A stretch of 64,000 nt of DNA, from positions 62,001 through 126,000 of the forward strand of contig CAWKGC010000021.1 in NCBI GenBank assembly GCA_963849005.1. Reading direction: 5' to 3'. The position numbers and the translations under genes are program-made. The DNA comes from CAWKGC01 sp963849005 (GTDB taxonomy: Bacteria; Pseudomonadota; Gammaproteobacteria; Burkholderiales; Usitatibacteraceae). Positions 1 to 8,262 of this stretch are shown here, one piece after another; position 1 is the first letter of the stretch, and each line of letters begins with the position of its first letter. The notes beneath the pieces were generated by a model. That model saw only the letters and a program-made list of their open reading frames with translations. It did not search any database and was not told the origin of the DNA.

Positions 1-584
1 ACCGGGCCGGCACGCTCGTAGCAGCGCGCCACGCCTTCGAGCGCGAGGTCGGCCACCGCAACCCACGCTTCGCGCAGGTCCGCGGGAATGAAGTCGTGGT
101 CGAGCAGCCACTGGCGCGGCTCGCGGCCGAAGCTTTCGATGTCGAGCTCGGGCCTGTGCGCGAAAGGCCGGGTCGCGCCGACCGCGTGGATGCGCCCCAT
201 GAAGCGGCCGATCCACTCGAGCACCACGGGATCCTCGAGCTCGGGCGAGCGCCCGCCGCGGCGCGGGAACACCGCGAAGCGAAAGCCGCCGAAGTGATGC
301 AGCGTCCGGCCATCGAAGGCGCTCGGCGCCACGACCTGGATCTCGAGTGAGTCGAGTTCCGCGGCGAAGGCATGTTCCTCGTCGATCTGGGCGTCGCTCC
401 ACCGCGCCGGCCGGTAGAACTTCGCGACCACCGGCTTCTGGTCCTCTATGCCCACCTGGTAGACGCGATTCTCGTAGCTGTTGAGCGCATGCAGGTGGCC
501 GTCGCAGGCGAGCCCGAGGCTCTCGACCGCATCGAGGATGGTGTCGGGAGTGAGTCCGGAATACGGCGTGGGATCGTCGGCCAT
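1..584 (-). CDS. srkA: Stress response kinase A (SrkA/YihE family), N-terminal part, cut by the window edge
   Basis: The open minus-strand frame from ATG at 584 to the window start encodes about 194 residues of a Ser/Thr protein kinase related to E. coli SrkA (YihE/RdoA), which is about 330 residues long. Visible family features are the N-terminal LNSYENRVYQ block, the ATP-binding-side segment VVAKFYRPARW with the likely catalytic Lys, EEHAFAAEL, and FAVFPRRGGR. In E. coli this cytoplasmic kinase counters stress-induced death downstream of Cpx. The catalytic Asp and C-terminus lie outside the window. It is divergent from ybiB, with about 170 bp between the starts. No frame break is seen. Confidence 0.88.
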   Translation of the reverse strand, partial: MADDPTPYSGLTPDTILDAVESLGLACDGHLHALNSYENRVYQVGIEDQKPVVAKFYRPARWSDAQIDEEHAFAAELDSLEIQVVAPSAFDGRTLHHFGGFRFAVFPRRGGRSPELEDPVVLEWIGRFMGRIHAVGATRPFAHRPELDIESFGREPRQWLLDHDFIPADLREAWVAVADLALEGVARCYERAGP

Positions 585-755
585 GCCGTCATTGTACGTT
601 TTGGTGCTGCAGCGCAGCAGCACTATGAGGGTGCGCACGCGCGATTTGCGCTCCGCATTGACGCATGCTCCTGCCCCGCAGGCCCGCGATCCGGGCGTGA
701 TCCGGTGGCACGCTTAGTGCTGTTCAACCGGCATTGAATCTGCGGGGACAGGACG

Positions 756-1732
756 ATGATCTCCTTCTCGAGCGAATTGCGGCGGCTCGCGCGCGTCGAT
801 GGCGTTGAACACCTGGACGCCGACGAGGCGTTCCACTTGTTCGGCGCGATGCTCGATGGCGGCGTGCCGGATCTCGAACTCGGCGCCTTGTGGATGGCGC
901 TTGCCGCCGGCACCGAGACCGCCGACGTGCGCTGCGGGTTCCACCGGGCCCTGGGCGAACGCGTGCAGCGCTGGCGCCCGCCGACGGCCCGCATGCCCAT
1001 CGTCCTGCCTGCCTATGGGCTGCATCCGGGCGACGCCCATCTCGTCCCCTTGCTTGCCATGCTCCTCGTGCGCTTCGAAGTCCCGGTGCTCGTGCACGGT
1101 CCGATCGAATCGCCGCACCATGCTTCGCTCGCCTGCGTGCTGCGCGAACTCGGCGTGCTGCCTTGCGCGAGCGCGGCGCAGGCGCAGGCGCAACTCGACG
1201 AAGGCCATGTGACTTTCGTGCCGGTCGGATTGCTTTCCCCGGGCTTGCCGCGCTGGTCGCGCTGCGCAACCGCCTGGGCGTGGACAGCGTCGCGCAATTG
1301 CTTGCCCATGCGGTCGAGCCTTTCGAAGCGCCATCGCTGCGCGTGGCCTCCAGCGTCCCGGGCCATGCGTCCGGGCGGCTGGAATTGCTGTTCGGCGAAG
1401 CGGGGGGCGAGGCGCTCACGCTCGTGTGGCCGCCCGGACGCACGCCTGCGCAACTGCATTCGCGACCGCGCATCGAGCGGGTGCGCGACGGCGCGCGCGA
1501 GTGCCTGTTCGAGGCCGAGGTCCAGGAAGCGCGCTCGGCGCCGGGCATGCCCGACGGCTCCGACGCGCGCGACCTCGCCGCGTGGATACGCCGCGCAGCG
1601 GAAGGGTCCGCGGCGCTGCCGATGCCGGTGGTGAACCTGCTCGCGGCCTGCCTCCATGCCTCGGGATTCAGCGCGGATTTCATGCAGGCCAAGGCGATCG
1701 TCGCGCTGAGGACGGGGCGACTCGCGGCCTGA
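756..1732 (+). CDS. ybiB: YbiB/TrpD2-family DNA-binding protein, one frameshift
   Basis: The protein begins MISFSSELRRLARVDGVEHL and resembles YbiB (TrpD2), which has the fold of anthranilate phosphoribosyltransferase but binds nucleic acid non-specifically and is linked to SOS regulation. The start at 756 is preceded by GGGACAGGA. The N-terminal two-helix LDADEAFHLFGAML segment and the glycine-rich core are visible. The frame breaks near 1240 beside a CCCCGGG run: the first frame stays sensible to about 1240, and the rest continues one frame over as LAALVALRNRLGV and ends at 1732. Restoring one base gives about 325 residues, the usual family length, so this is probably a base missed in sequencing. 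Confidence 0.8.
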
Positions 1733-1838
1733 GCGGCAATCCCCTTCGTCCCTTGCGGGCATTTGAAGGCGCCGCGGGGAACGGTGCTAGACTTTCCCCG
1801 CACGTTTCCTCATTCCACTCGCCGGGGGGCACACCAAG

Positions 1839-1937
1839 ATGAAAAATCCGCTCGATTCGCTGTGGGGCACGGTCATCACCGGCCTCGTCCTTACGGCCGT
1901 CCTCTATTACCTTGTCAAAGGCATGATGGGAGGATGA
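1839..1937 (+). CDS. Small single-pass membrane protein (32 aa)
   Basis: ATG at 1839 opens a 32-residue frame ending TGA at 1937. The peptide has a short polar start (MKNPLDSL), one strongly hydrophobic segment (TVITGLVLTAVLYYLV) and a KGMMGG tail, so it should span the inner membrane once. Its stop overlaps the ATG at 1934 of the next membrane gene (ATGA), which implies translational coupling. The role is unknown; its position suggests an accessory subunit of the downstream protein. It was called from the hydrophobic pattern and the overlap, not from recognised homology. Confidence 0.6.
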   Translation: MKNPLDSLWGTVITGLVLTAVLYYLVKGMMGG

Positions 1938-2440
1938 CCATGGACTTCATCCAGTACGGACTCGGTCGTTGGCTGCACATCCTGGCAGGCGTCATGTGGA
2001 TCGGCCTGCTCTACTATTTCAACTTCGTCCAGGCGGCCGCGATGAAGGCCGCTGGGGCCGACGGCACGGCGGCGGGCATCAGCAAGCACGTCGCGCCGCG
2101 CGCGCTGCTGTTCTTCCGCTGGGCGGCGGTGGTCACCTGGCTCGCGGGCGCGATGATGCTCGGCGACAAGCTCGACGACGCCTTCTTCTTCAAGGAAAAG
2201 GCCTACTACCCGATCGGGGTCGGCGCGTGGCTGGGCACGATCATGCTCTTCAACGTCTGGGCGCTCATCTGGCCCAACCAGAAGAAGATCCTCGGCATCG
2301 TTCCCGCATCCGACGAGGAGAAGAACGCCGCAAGGCGCATCGCCTTCCTCGCCTCTCGCATCAACACCGCCTTGTCGATGCCGATGCTGTTCTTCATGGT
2401 CGCTTCCGGCGGCATTTTCCGCCGGGCGTTCTTCGGCTGA
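1934..2440 (+). CDS. PuuD N-terminal-like (urate hydroxylase membrane domain) protein without cytochrome c domain
   Basis: About 168 residues with roughly four membrane segments. Features are GRWLHILAGVMWIGLLYYFN near the start, FRWAAVVTWLAGAMML, GVGAWLGTIMLFNVWALIWP followed by NQKK, and a C-terminal MLFFMVASGG. This matches the membrane domain found at the N-terminus of PuuD-type urate hydroxylases, but there is no C-terminal cytochrome c domain (no CxxCH). Stand-alone versions are common in betaproteobacteria and their activity is not established. The start is 1934 (overlapping the small gene's stop) or the in-frame ATG at 1940. A large hairpin repeat lies just past its stop. Confidence 0.65.
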   Translation: MTMDFIQYGLGRWLHILAGVMWIGLLYYFNFVQAAAMKAAGADGTAAGISKHVAPRALLFFRWAAVVTWLAGAMMLGDKLDDAFFFKEKAYYPIGVGAWLGTIMLFNVWALIWPNQKKILGIVPASDEEKNAARRIAFLASRINTALSMPMLFFMVASGGIFRRAFFG

Positions 2441-2460
2441 AAAGCGGGCGGGGCCAAGGG

Positions 2461-2542
2461 AGAAAACGGGGTCAGAGTACATTTCGGGGCGGATCGCAGA
2501 GCGATCCTGCGCTGCCCGAAATGTACTCTGACCCCGTTTTCT
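2461..2542. repeat. GGGGTCAG-type palindromic repeat, copy 1
   Basis: Two 28-base arms (2461-2488 and 2515-2542) are perfect reverse complements. Between them is a small inner hairpin, GGATCGC at 2491-2497 and GCGATCC at 2501-2507 around AGA. The outer arm contains GGGGTCAGAGTACATTTC. The element fills the gap between two convergent genes and touches the DUF192 stop codon (2543). The same architecture recurs near 23.0 and 39.95 kb. It resembles REP/BIME-type elements, and could end transcription from both sides. Confidence 0.93.
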
Positions 2543-2986
2543 TCACGGCAGTTTAGGGAGGCCGGTGACCTTGTCGCCGGCCTTTATCTTTTTCTCCGCG
2601 AACCAGCCCTTGTTGGTCTCGATCGCGTAGCTTGCCGGGCCCGCAGCGGTGTTCAGGTTCTCGGTCCTCGGCTCCATGTCGATGATGTTGAGGATCGTGC
2701 CGCCCTTGTCGATGAAGGCGACCGAAAGCGGGATCAGGGTGTTCCTCATCCAGATGCTGTGATAGCCGGGCTCATCGAAGACGAACACCATGCCGTCGTC
2801 CTTGCCCATCTTCTCGCGGAACATCAGGCCTTTCGTGCGCTCGGCGTCCGACACCGCAACCTCGGCCTTGAGGGCATGGCCCGCAATCCTCATGGTGATC
2901 GTGCCTGCAGCGGTCGCAGGCATCGCGGCGAGCAAGGATGCGAGCGCAAGCGCCGCAAGCGCGTTCAGGCGAGAATGAAGGATCAT
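2543..2986 (-). CDS. Secreted DUF192-family protein
   Basis: A protein of 147 residues with a signal peptide (hydrophobic ALAALALASLLAAMPATAAG) and then the DUF192 domain. Recognisable blocks are AERTKGLMFREKMGKDDGM, VFVFDEPGYHSIWMRNT, IPLSVAFIDKGG and ASYAIETNKGWF. DUF192 proteins are small periplasmic or secreted proteins of unknown biochemical role. ATG at 2986 is chosen because it starts the signal peptide. The frame stays open further upstream, but that part has no family resemblance. Confidence 0.85.
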   Translation of the reverse strand: MILHSRLNALAALALASLLAAMPATAAGTITMRIAGHALKAEVAVSDAERTKGLMFREKMGKDDGMVFVFDEPGYHSIWMRNTLIPLSVAFIDKGGTILNIIDMEPRTENLNTAAGPASYAIETNKGWFAEKKIKAGDKVTGLPKLP

Positions 2987-3030
2987 GGGAATATCTCCGG
3001 TACCGCGCACATTAACGCAGGAATGATCGA

Positions 3031-3330
3031 ATGAGACGACTTGCGATGCTGGGACTGTCACTGCTTGCATCGGCATGCGCCACGGCGCCGCCCGCGCCGA
3101 CCGGGACTGCTGCCCCGCCCGAAGCCTACAAGGGGCCGCCGCGCGCCGAGGCGCCGCGGCCCCAGTACAACCTTGCCGGCTATCCGCCGGCCTTCCGCGA
3201 CGGCTACATCGACGGCTGCGAGACCGCCAGGAACTCCGCGTTCGCGCGCAAGGATGCCGCGCGTTTCGCCGGCGAGGCGCAGTACAAGACCGGCTGGCAG
3301 GACGGCAACGCCATCTGCAAGGCGCGCTAG
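3031..3330 (+). CDS. Small putative lipoprotein, function unknown
   Basis: 99 residues starting MRRLAMLGLSLLASACATAP: positive start, hydrophobic stretch and a lipobox-like LASAC, so the mature protein should be lipid-anchored at that Cys. A Pro/Ala-rich linker is followed by a short domain with the motif PPAFRDGYIDGCETARN and KTGWQDGNAICK, which has two Cys. Small lipoproteins ending with a GYxDGCxxG-like motif are common in beta- and gammaproteobacteria; no function is assigned. Its stop overlaps the stop of the convergent CbiX gene by four bases. Confidence 0.75.
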   Translation: MRRLAMLGLSLLASACATAPPAPTGTAAPPEAYKGPPRAEAPRPQYNLAGYPPAFRDGYIDGCETARNSAFARKDAARFAGEAQYKTGWQDGNAICKAR

Positions 3331-3689
3331 GCCGACTGCACGATCCATGCGGCAATCGCGTCGAGGATCTCGGGAACATCGCCGACCGCCGAAGCAAGCT
3401 TGATCGCGGCGCCCGGATAACGCCTGCGGCAATCTTCCATCAGCACCGGCACGTCGTTCTTCAGGTGGCCGCCTTGCGCCATGAAAACGGGGAACACGGT
3501 GACGTTCTTTATCCCCTGCGCTGCCAGGGCGCCGATGGTTTCCGCGAGCTCGGGCTTCATGAACTCGAGGAAAGCGAGTTCCACGCGCAGGCCGGGGCGC
3601 TTCGCGCGCACGCGGTCGCGGATCGCCTCGAACGGCAGCGCCCATTCAGGGTCGCGCGCGCCATGGGCGAAAAGGACGATCGCGTCCAT
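3327..3689 (-). CDS. Small CbiX/SirB-type chelatase family protein
   Basis: 120 residues, the length of the short single-domain CbiX (CbiXS) class. MDAIVLFAHGARDPEW contains the metal-binding His expected in AHGSRDP-type starts, and VTVFPVFMAQGGHLKNDVP contains the second conserved His (GGHLKxDxP). Family members insert Co or Fe into sirohydrochlorin or precorrins. Nothing nearby belongs to corrin or siroheme synthesis, so the substrate is inferred only from the family. It lies four bases downstream of dut on the same strand. Confidence 0.82.
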   Translation of the reverse strand: MDAIVLFAHGARDPEWALPFEAIRDRVRAKRPGLRVELAFLEFMKPELAETIGALAAQGIKNVTVFPVFMAQGGHLKNDVPVLMEDCRRRYPGAAIKLASAVGDVPEILDAIAAWIVQSA

Positions 3690-3693
3690 CGCT

Positions 3694-4143
3694 TCAGTCG
3701 CTGCCGGTGGAGCCGAAGCCGCCGGCGCCCCGCGCGCTTTCCTCGAAGGAATCGACCACGTTGAGTTTCACCTGCATGACGGGAACGACCACGAGCTGCG
3801 CGATGCGCTCCATCGGGTTGAGTGCGAAGGGCTCCCTGCCGCGGTTCCAGCAGGAGACGAACACCTGCCCCTGGTAGTCGGAATCGATCAGGCCGACGAG
3901 GTTGCCGAGCACGATGCCGTGCTTGTGCCCGAGGCCCGAGCGCGGGATGACGATTGCCGCGAGCCCCGGATCGGCGAGGTGGATGGCGAGGCCCGAAGGC
4001 ACCAGCACGGTCTCGCCGGGATGGAGCGTGAGCGGCGCCTCGATGCAGGCGCGCAGGTCGAGGCCCGCGGAACCGGATGTCGCATAGGCGGGCATCTGGT
4101 CCTTCAGCCGCGGGTCGAGGATCTTGATGTCGAGGGTCGTCAT
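3694..4143 (-). CDS. dut: dUTP diphosphatase
   Basis: 149 residues, standard for trimeric dUTPase. It hydrolyses dUTP to dUMP and PPi, keeping uracil out of DNA and feeding dTMP synthesis. The conserved motifs are present in order: SAGLDLRA (motif 1), PRSGLGHKHG (motif 2), GLIDSDYQG (motif 3, with catalytic Asp and uracil-site Tyr), NPMERIAQLV (motif 4) and the glycine-rich GAGGFGSTG tail (motif 5). It follows coaBC on the same strand, the common dfp-dut order of proteobacteria. Confidence 0.97.
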   Translation of the reverse strand: MTTLDIKILDPRLKDQMPAYATSGSAGLDLRACIEAPLTLHPGETVLVPSGLAIHLADPGLAAIVIPRSGLGHKHGIVLGNLVGLIDSDYQGQVFVSCWNRGREPFALNPMERIAQLVVVPVMQVKLNVVDSFEESARGAGGFGSTGSD

Positions 4144-4207
4144 TTTTTCAGGGCAAGTCGGGCGCGTCCGGCGCTTCGCGCAGGCCGCGGTGAAAGGGAA
4201 ACGGGAG

Positions 4208-5432
4208 TCAGGAAGCCTGCTTGAATGGCTTCACGTTCGTGCCGGCACGCAGCGCATCCATCAGCGCGCAGGCGTGCTCGACAAGCTGGCGCGCGATGAC
4301 GGACTTGGCGGCGCGGCCGAGGTGGTGCGCGCCCGCGTCGTCGTAGATGGTGACCTCGTTCTCGTCCTTGCCGATGGCATCCTGCACGAGGTTGGCGACG
4401 ATCATCGGCACTTTCTTCTTCGCGCGCTTGGCCTGGGCATATTGCGCGATGTTCTCGCTCTCGGCCGCGAAACCGACGCAGAAGGGCGCATCGGGCTGCG
4501 CGGCGGCCCAGGCGAGGATGTCTTCGGTGGGCTTCAATTCGAGCGTCATCGCTTCGCGCGATTTCTTCAGCTTGGTGCCCAATCGCGCCACGGGCGTATA
4601 GTCGGCGACCGCGGCGACGCTGAAGAACAAGTCAACGCCGGCGAAATGTCGCCTTGACTGCCGCGAACATCTCGGCAGCGCTGGTCACGTCGATGCGCGG
4701 CATCCTGGCCGGCGCCGCAAGCGCGGTCGGGCCGCTCACCAGCGTCACCTCCGCGCCGAGTGCCGCGGCAGCTTCGGCGATCGCATAGCCCATCTTCCCC
4801 GAGCTTGAATTGGTGATGCCGCGCACCGTGTCGATCGCCTCGAAAGTCGGGCCGGCGGTGACCAGCACGCGCTTTCCCGCGAGGCGCTTCGGCGCGAGGA
4901 AGGCCAGCACTTCGCGCAGCAGGTCTTCCGGCTCGACCATGCGTCCCATGCCGGTTTCGCCGCAGGCCTGGTCCCCGGACGCGGGCCCCAGGATGGCGAC
5001 GCCGTCGGCGCGAAGCGTGGCCACGTTGCGCTGCGTGGCGGCGTTGTCCCACATCTCGCGGTTCATCGCCGGCGCCACGAGCAACGGGCAGTTGCGCGCA
5101 AGGCAGGTGGTCGACAGCAGGTCGTCGGCAATCCCCCACGCGAGCTTGGCGAGGAAGTCCGCGCTGGCCGGCGCGATGAGCACCGCGTCCACGCCGCGCG
5201 TGAGCTCGATGTGCGCCATGCTGTTGGCGAACGAGGCGTCCCAGAGGTCGGTGGCGACCGGCCTGCCGGACAAGGCCTGGAAGGTCGCCGTGCCGACGAA
5301 TTTTGTCGCGGCCTCGGTCATCGCCACCTGCACTTCGACGTTATTCAGCCTGAGTGCGCGCACCAGCTCGGCAGCCTTGTAGGCTGCGATGCCGCCGGTG
5401 ACGCCCAGAAGAATGCGATGCGGTGCGCTCAT
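4208..5432 (-). CDS. coaBC: Bifunctional phosphopantothenoylcysteine decarboxylase/synthase, one frameshift
   Basis: This flavoprotein makes 4'-phosphopantetheine from 4'-phosphopantothenate and cysteine in CoA synthesis. The N-terminal CoaC half shows ILLGVTGGIAAYKAAELVR, the active-site His region MAHIELTRG, PAMNREMW and the flap Cys region GDQACGETGMGRM. The CoaB half shows LVTAGPTFEAIDTVRGITN, FSVAAVADYTP, and a C-terminal part with KPTEDILAW and GFAAESEN. The frame breaks near 4640, just before VDLFFSVAAVADY, where the first frame hits a stop. CoaBC is near-universally essential, so this is almost certainly a sequencing indel. Start ATG at 5432 (MSAPHRILLG). PanB and panC of the same pathway are at 22-24 kb. 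Confidence 0.93.
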
Positions 5433-5496
5433 GTGAGCCCTTTCCCCGGAAGTGGGGACTTCCAAATGGAAATTCTACTGGAGAAAGGGAACACGC

Positions 5497-6171
5497 ATGT
5501 CCATCGCCGATTGGCCGGTACGGGAACGTCCGCGCGAAAGGCTCCTCGCCAACGGGGCGGAGGCCTTGTCGGATGCGGAGCTGCTGGCCATTTTCCTGCG
5601 CACCGGGACGCCCGGGCGCGACGCCGTCGAGCTCGCGCGCGACCTGCTCAATCGCTTCGGCAGGCTGTCGGCGCTGTTCGGGGCGACGCTACCGGAGTTC
5701 CGCGAGGTCGAGGGCATGGGCGAGGCCAAGTACGCGCAGCTGATGGCGGCGGCGGAGCTCTCGCGCCGCACGCTGTCCGAGGAAATGAAGGTGAGGGACA
5801 GCCTTGCTTCCCCGTCTGCCGTGCGCGGTTACCTGCGGCTGAAGCTCCAGCACCTCGGCCACGAAGTCTTCGTCGTCGTGTTCCTCGATGCGCAGAACCG
5901 GGTGATCGCTGCGGAGGAGTTGTTCCGCGGCACCCTCACCCAGACCAGCGTATATCCGCGGGAAGTCGTGAAGCGGGCGCTCGCGCACAACGCCGCTGCG
6001 CTGATCCTGGCCCACAACCATCCCTCGGGCGTGGCCGAGCCGAGCGTGCAGGACCAGTCGCTCACCCGGACGCTGGCGCAGGCGCTGTCCCTGATCGACG
6101 TGCGCATCCTCGACCATTTCATCGTCGCGCCAGGCGCCCTCACCAGCTTCGCCGAGCGCGGGCTGGTCTGA
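5497..6171 (+). CDS. radC: RadC-family JAB1/MPN protein
   Basis: 225 residues. An N-terminal helix-hairpin-helix-like part (ADWPVRERPRERLL, ALSDAELLAIFLRTG, FREVEGMGEAKYAQL) precedes a JAB/MPN domain with the metal motif LILAHNHPSGVAEPSVQD (HxH...D). The family was named for DNA repair, but its real function is unsettled. The start at 5497 follows GGAGAAAGGGA at good spacing. It is divergent from coaBC, as in many proteobacteria where the order is coaBC | radC - rpmB - rpmG. Confidence 0.95.
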   Translation: MSIADWPVRERPRERLLANGAEALSDAELLAIFLRTGTPGRDAVELARDLLNRFGRLSALFGATLPEFREVEGMGEAKYAQLMAAAELSRRTLSEEMKVRDSLASPSAVRGYLRLKLQHLGHEVFVVVFLDAQNRVIAAEELFRGTLTQTSVYPREVVKRALAHNAAALILAHNHPSGVAEPSVQDQSLTRTLAQALSLIDVRILDHFIVAPGALTSFAERGLV

Positions 6172-6255
6172 AAACCCCTTTTTCAACAAAGGCTTGGCGG
6201 CGGCGGATTTGCGGCGCCCAAGCCCCTTCGGACCAAAAAAGCCAATGAAATCAGC

Positions 6256-6285
6256 TTGAAAGGCGATGCCCACTTCGGCTATACT
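6256..6285 (+). promoter_or_regulatory. Sigma-70-like promoter for rpmB-rpmG
   Basis: TTGAAA at 6256-6261 and TATACT at 6280-6285 are 18 bases apart, a good match to the -35 and -10 hexamers. They lie 57 bases before the rpmB start, in the only sizeable gap upstream of the ribosomal protein pair. Confidence 0.65.
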
Positions 6286-6341
6286 GTCGAGCTTTCCTGC
6301 AGCAACAGCGCAGCAACCCATAACGAGAGACGAGGTTCAAC

Positions 6342-6578
6342 ATGTCACGCGTATGCCAGGTGACCGGCAAGGCCCCGATGGTGGGCCACCATGTGTCCCA
6401 CGCGAACAACAAGACGAAGCGCCGGTACCTGCCCAACCTGCAGTACCGCCGCATCTGGGTGGAGTCCGAGAACCGTTTCGTGAAGATGCGCATCACGACG
6501 GCGGGCCTGCGCCTGATCGACAAGAACGGCATCGACGTCGTGCTCGCGGACATGCGCGCGCGCGGCATCTCGATCTAA
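6342..6578 (+). CDS. rpmB: 50S ribosomal protein L28
   Basis: 78 residues, exactly the usual L28 length. The start MSRVCQVTGKAPMVGHHVSH is diagnostic, followed by ANNKTKRRYLPNLQYRR and a C-terminal GLRLIDKNGIDVVL. The Zn-ribbon cysteines of the C+ form are absent, which is normal for proteobacterial L28. It is co-transcribed with rpmG 12 bases downstream. Confidence 0.98.
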   Translation: MSRVCQVTGKAPMVGHHVSHANNKTKRRYLPNLQYRRIWVESENRFVKMRITTAGLRLIDKNGIDVVLADMRARGISI

Positions 6579-6590
6579 GGAGCCTTCGAC

Positions 6591-6746
6591 ATGCGCGACA
6601 AGATCAAGCTTGAATCGACCGCCGGCACGGGGCATTTCTACACCACCAACAAGAACAAGAAGACCATGCCCGAGAAGATGGAGATCAAGAAGTACGATCC
6701 CGTCGCCCGCAAGCACGTGATCTACAAGGAAGGCAAGCTCAAGTAG
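6591..6746 (+). CDS. rpmG: 50S ribosomal protein L33
   Basis: 51 residues starting MRDKIKLESTAGTGHFYTT and ending with a Lys-rich YKEGKLK; TTNKNKKTMPEKMEIKKYDP is typical of L33. It lacks Zn-binding Cys pairs (C- type). The AAGGAG motif overlapping the end of rpmB serves as its ribosome site. A strong terminator follows 22 bases later. Confidence 0.97.
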   Translation: MRDKIKLESTAGTGHFYTTNKNKKTMPEKMEIKKYDPVARKHVIYKEGKLK

Positions 6747-6762
6747 TCCCGGAGCTGGCGCA

Positions 6763-8262
6763 TCAAGAAGCCCCGCAGTCGCGGGGCTTTTCTTTTTCGG
6801 CCTCGGCGCGGCGCGCGATCGCGCCGGTCATGGCGCGGAAAATGAACAGGTGGCCGGGAATCATCGCGTACCAGTAGAGCAGCCCCCACACGCCCGCCGG
6901 ATGCCAGTACGCGGTCGAAAGTGACGCGCCGCCGCCCGTCGCCCAGGTCCTCGATCTCGAACTCGAGCACGCCCGACCCGGGCGCCTTCATGCCGAAGAA
7001 AGCGTGAGGCGCCGGCCCGGTTCCACGCCGATCACGCGCCATGAATCGACCACGTCACCCAGGCGCAAGTCGTCGGGATCGCGCCTGCCGTGGTTGAGGC
7101 CGGGCCCGCCCAGCAGCCAGTCGGCCACTTCGCGGATCGTCCAAAGGAAGTTGAAGGCGAAGTAGCGGTTCTTGCCGCCGATCGACGTCACCACCTTCCA
7201 GATCGATTTCGCGCTCGCGGGGGTTTCCGCGAAACCGGTGGCGCGCTTTGCGTAATACGCATAGTCGGGGCGGTAGTCGCGGAACATGAATGCGCCCTCG
7301 GTCCAGCGCGAGGCGACTGCGTGGCGCCTTTCCGCGTCGAGCGCATCGCGGACCGCATCGTCGAAGCCGAGCAAGACGCTGGGGGATCAGCCGCGCGGAT
7401 GGGCTCGTCGTTCGCGGTGAAGTCATGCTTGAGCCCGCCGATCAGCGCGCGCGCGATGTTCGTCGGCACGGCGGTGACGAAGCGCAGCCAGTGGGCGCGA
7501 CAGTTCGGGCGTGAGCACCGGCACCGGGATGATCCACGGTGGCCGCCTGCCCGGCGAGCCGCGCGATCGCGCGCATCATCGCTTCGTAAGTGAGTGTTTC
7601 CGGTCCGGCCGCGTCGTAGATCCCGCCGGCCGTCGCGGGCACGGGCCGGGGCCTCGGCAAGGTAGTCGAGCAGGTTGTCGAGCGCGATGCGGCGGGGACT
7701 TGGCGCGCACCCAGCGCGGCGTGACCATGACCGGCAGGTGCAGCACGAGGTCGCGCATGACCTCGAAGGCGGCGGAGCCGGGGCCGACGATGATGCCGGC
7801 GCGGATCTCGGTGACCGGGACCGGTGCCCGCGCGCAGCCGCTCGCCGGTATCGCGGCGCGAGAGGAGGTGCTCGGAGTCCGCGTCTCCGGGCACGAGGCC
7901 GCCCAGGTAGACGATGCGCTTCACGCCCGCGCCGGCGGCGGCACGCGGCGAAGTTGTCCGCAGCCTCGAGGTCGAGCCGGCCGAAGTCGCTGCCGGCGGC
8001 CATCGAGTGGACGAGGTAGTAGGCGGTATCGATGCCCGACAAGGGCGGCGGGAAGCGATTCGGGCTGCAGCGCGTCGGCTTCCACGAGTTCCACGCCGGG
8101 CCAGTTGCGCGCCTCCAGCACGTCGCGATTGCGCGCAGAGGCGCGCACGCGCCATCCCCGCCGCGGCAAGCGCGGGGACGAGGTGGCTGCCGATGTAGCC
8201 GCTCGCCCCGAAGACGAGCGCCGCGCCCGGGTGGGCGGGGGATTGCGGGACTGCGCTCAGGC
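6763..8262 (-). pseudogene. SDR-type NAD(P)-binding protein with C-terminal DUF2867 domain, broken by several frameshifts
   Basis: Pieces in all three minus-strand frames add up to one protein. At the N-terminus are a Rossmann start (LVFGASGYIGSHLVPALAA), GIDTAYYLVHSMAAG and GVKRIVYLGGLVP. At the C-terminus is a DUF2867 part: FRDYRPDYAYYAKRATGF, GGKNRYFAFNFLW, then HPAGVWGLLYWYAMIPGHLF, ending at TGA 6763-6765. At least five frame breaks occur (near 8160, 8050, 7900, 7640 and 6920), many beside G/C runs. No ATG fits the N-terminus; the start near 8262 may be a CTG or an ATG lost to an indel. It runs directly off the desaturase gene. Members are annotated as SDR oxidoreductases of unknown substrate. 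Confidence 0.72.
6768..6797 (+). terminator. Rho-independent terminator after rpmG
   Basis: AAGCCCCGC at 6768-6776 pairs perfectly with GCGGGGCTT at 6781-6789 around the loop AGTC, followed by TTTCTTTTT. It ends the rpmB-rpmG unit. The same bases encode the last residues of the convergent SDR gene on the minus strand. Confidence 0.92.

Noticed and set aside
3327..3689. Siroheme or cobalamin synthesis cluster
   Set aside because: Only a lone short CbiX-type gene is present; flanking genes are dut and a lipoprotein.
6190..6226. Terminator after radC
   Set aside because: GGCTTGG and CCAAGCC can pair across about 20 bases, but the loop is large and no T-run follows.
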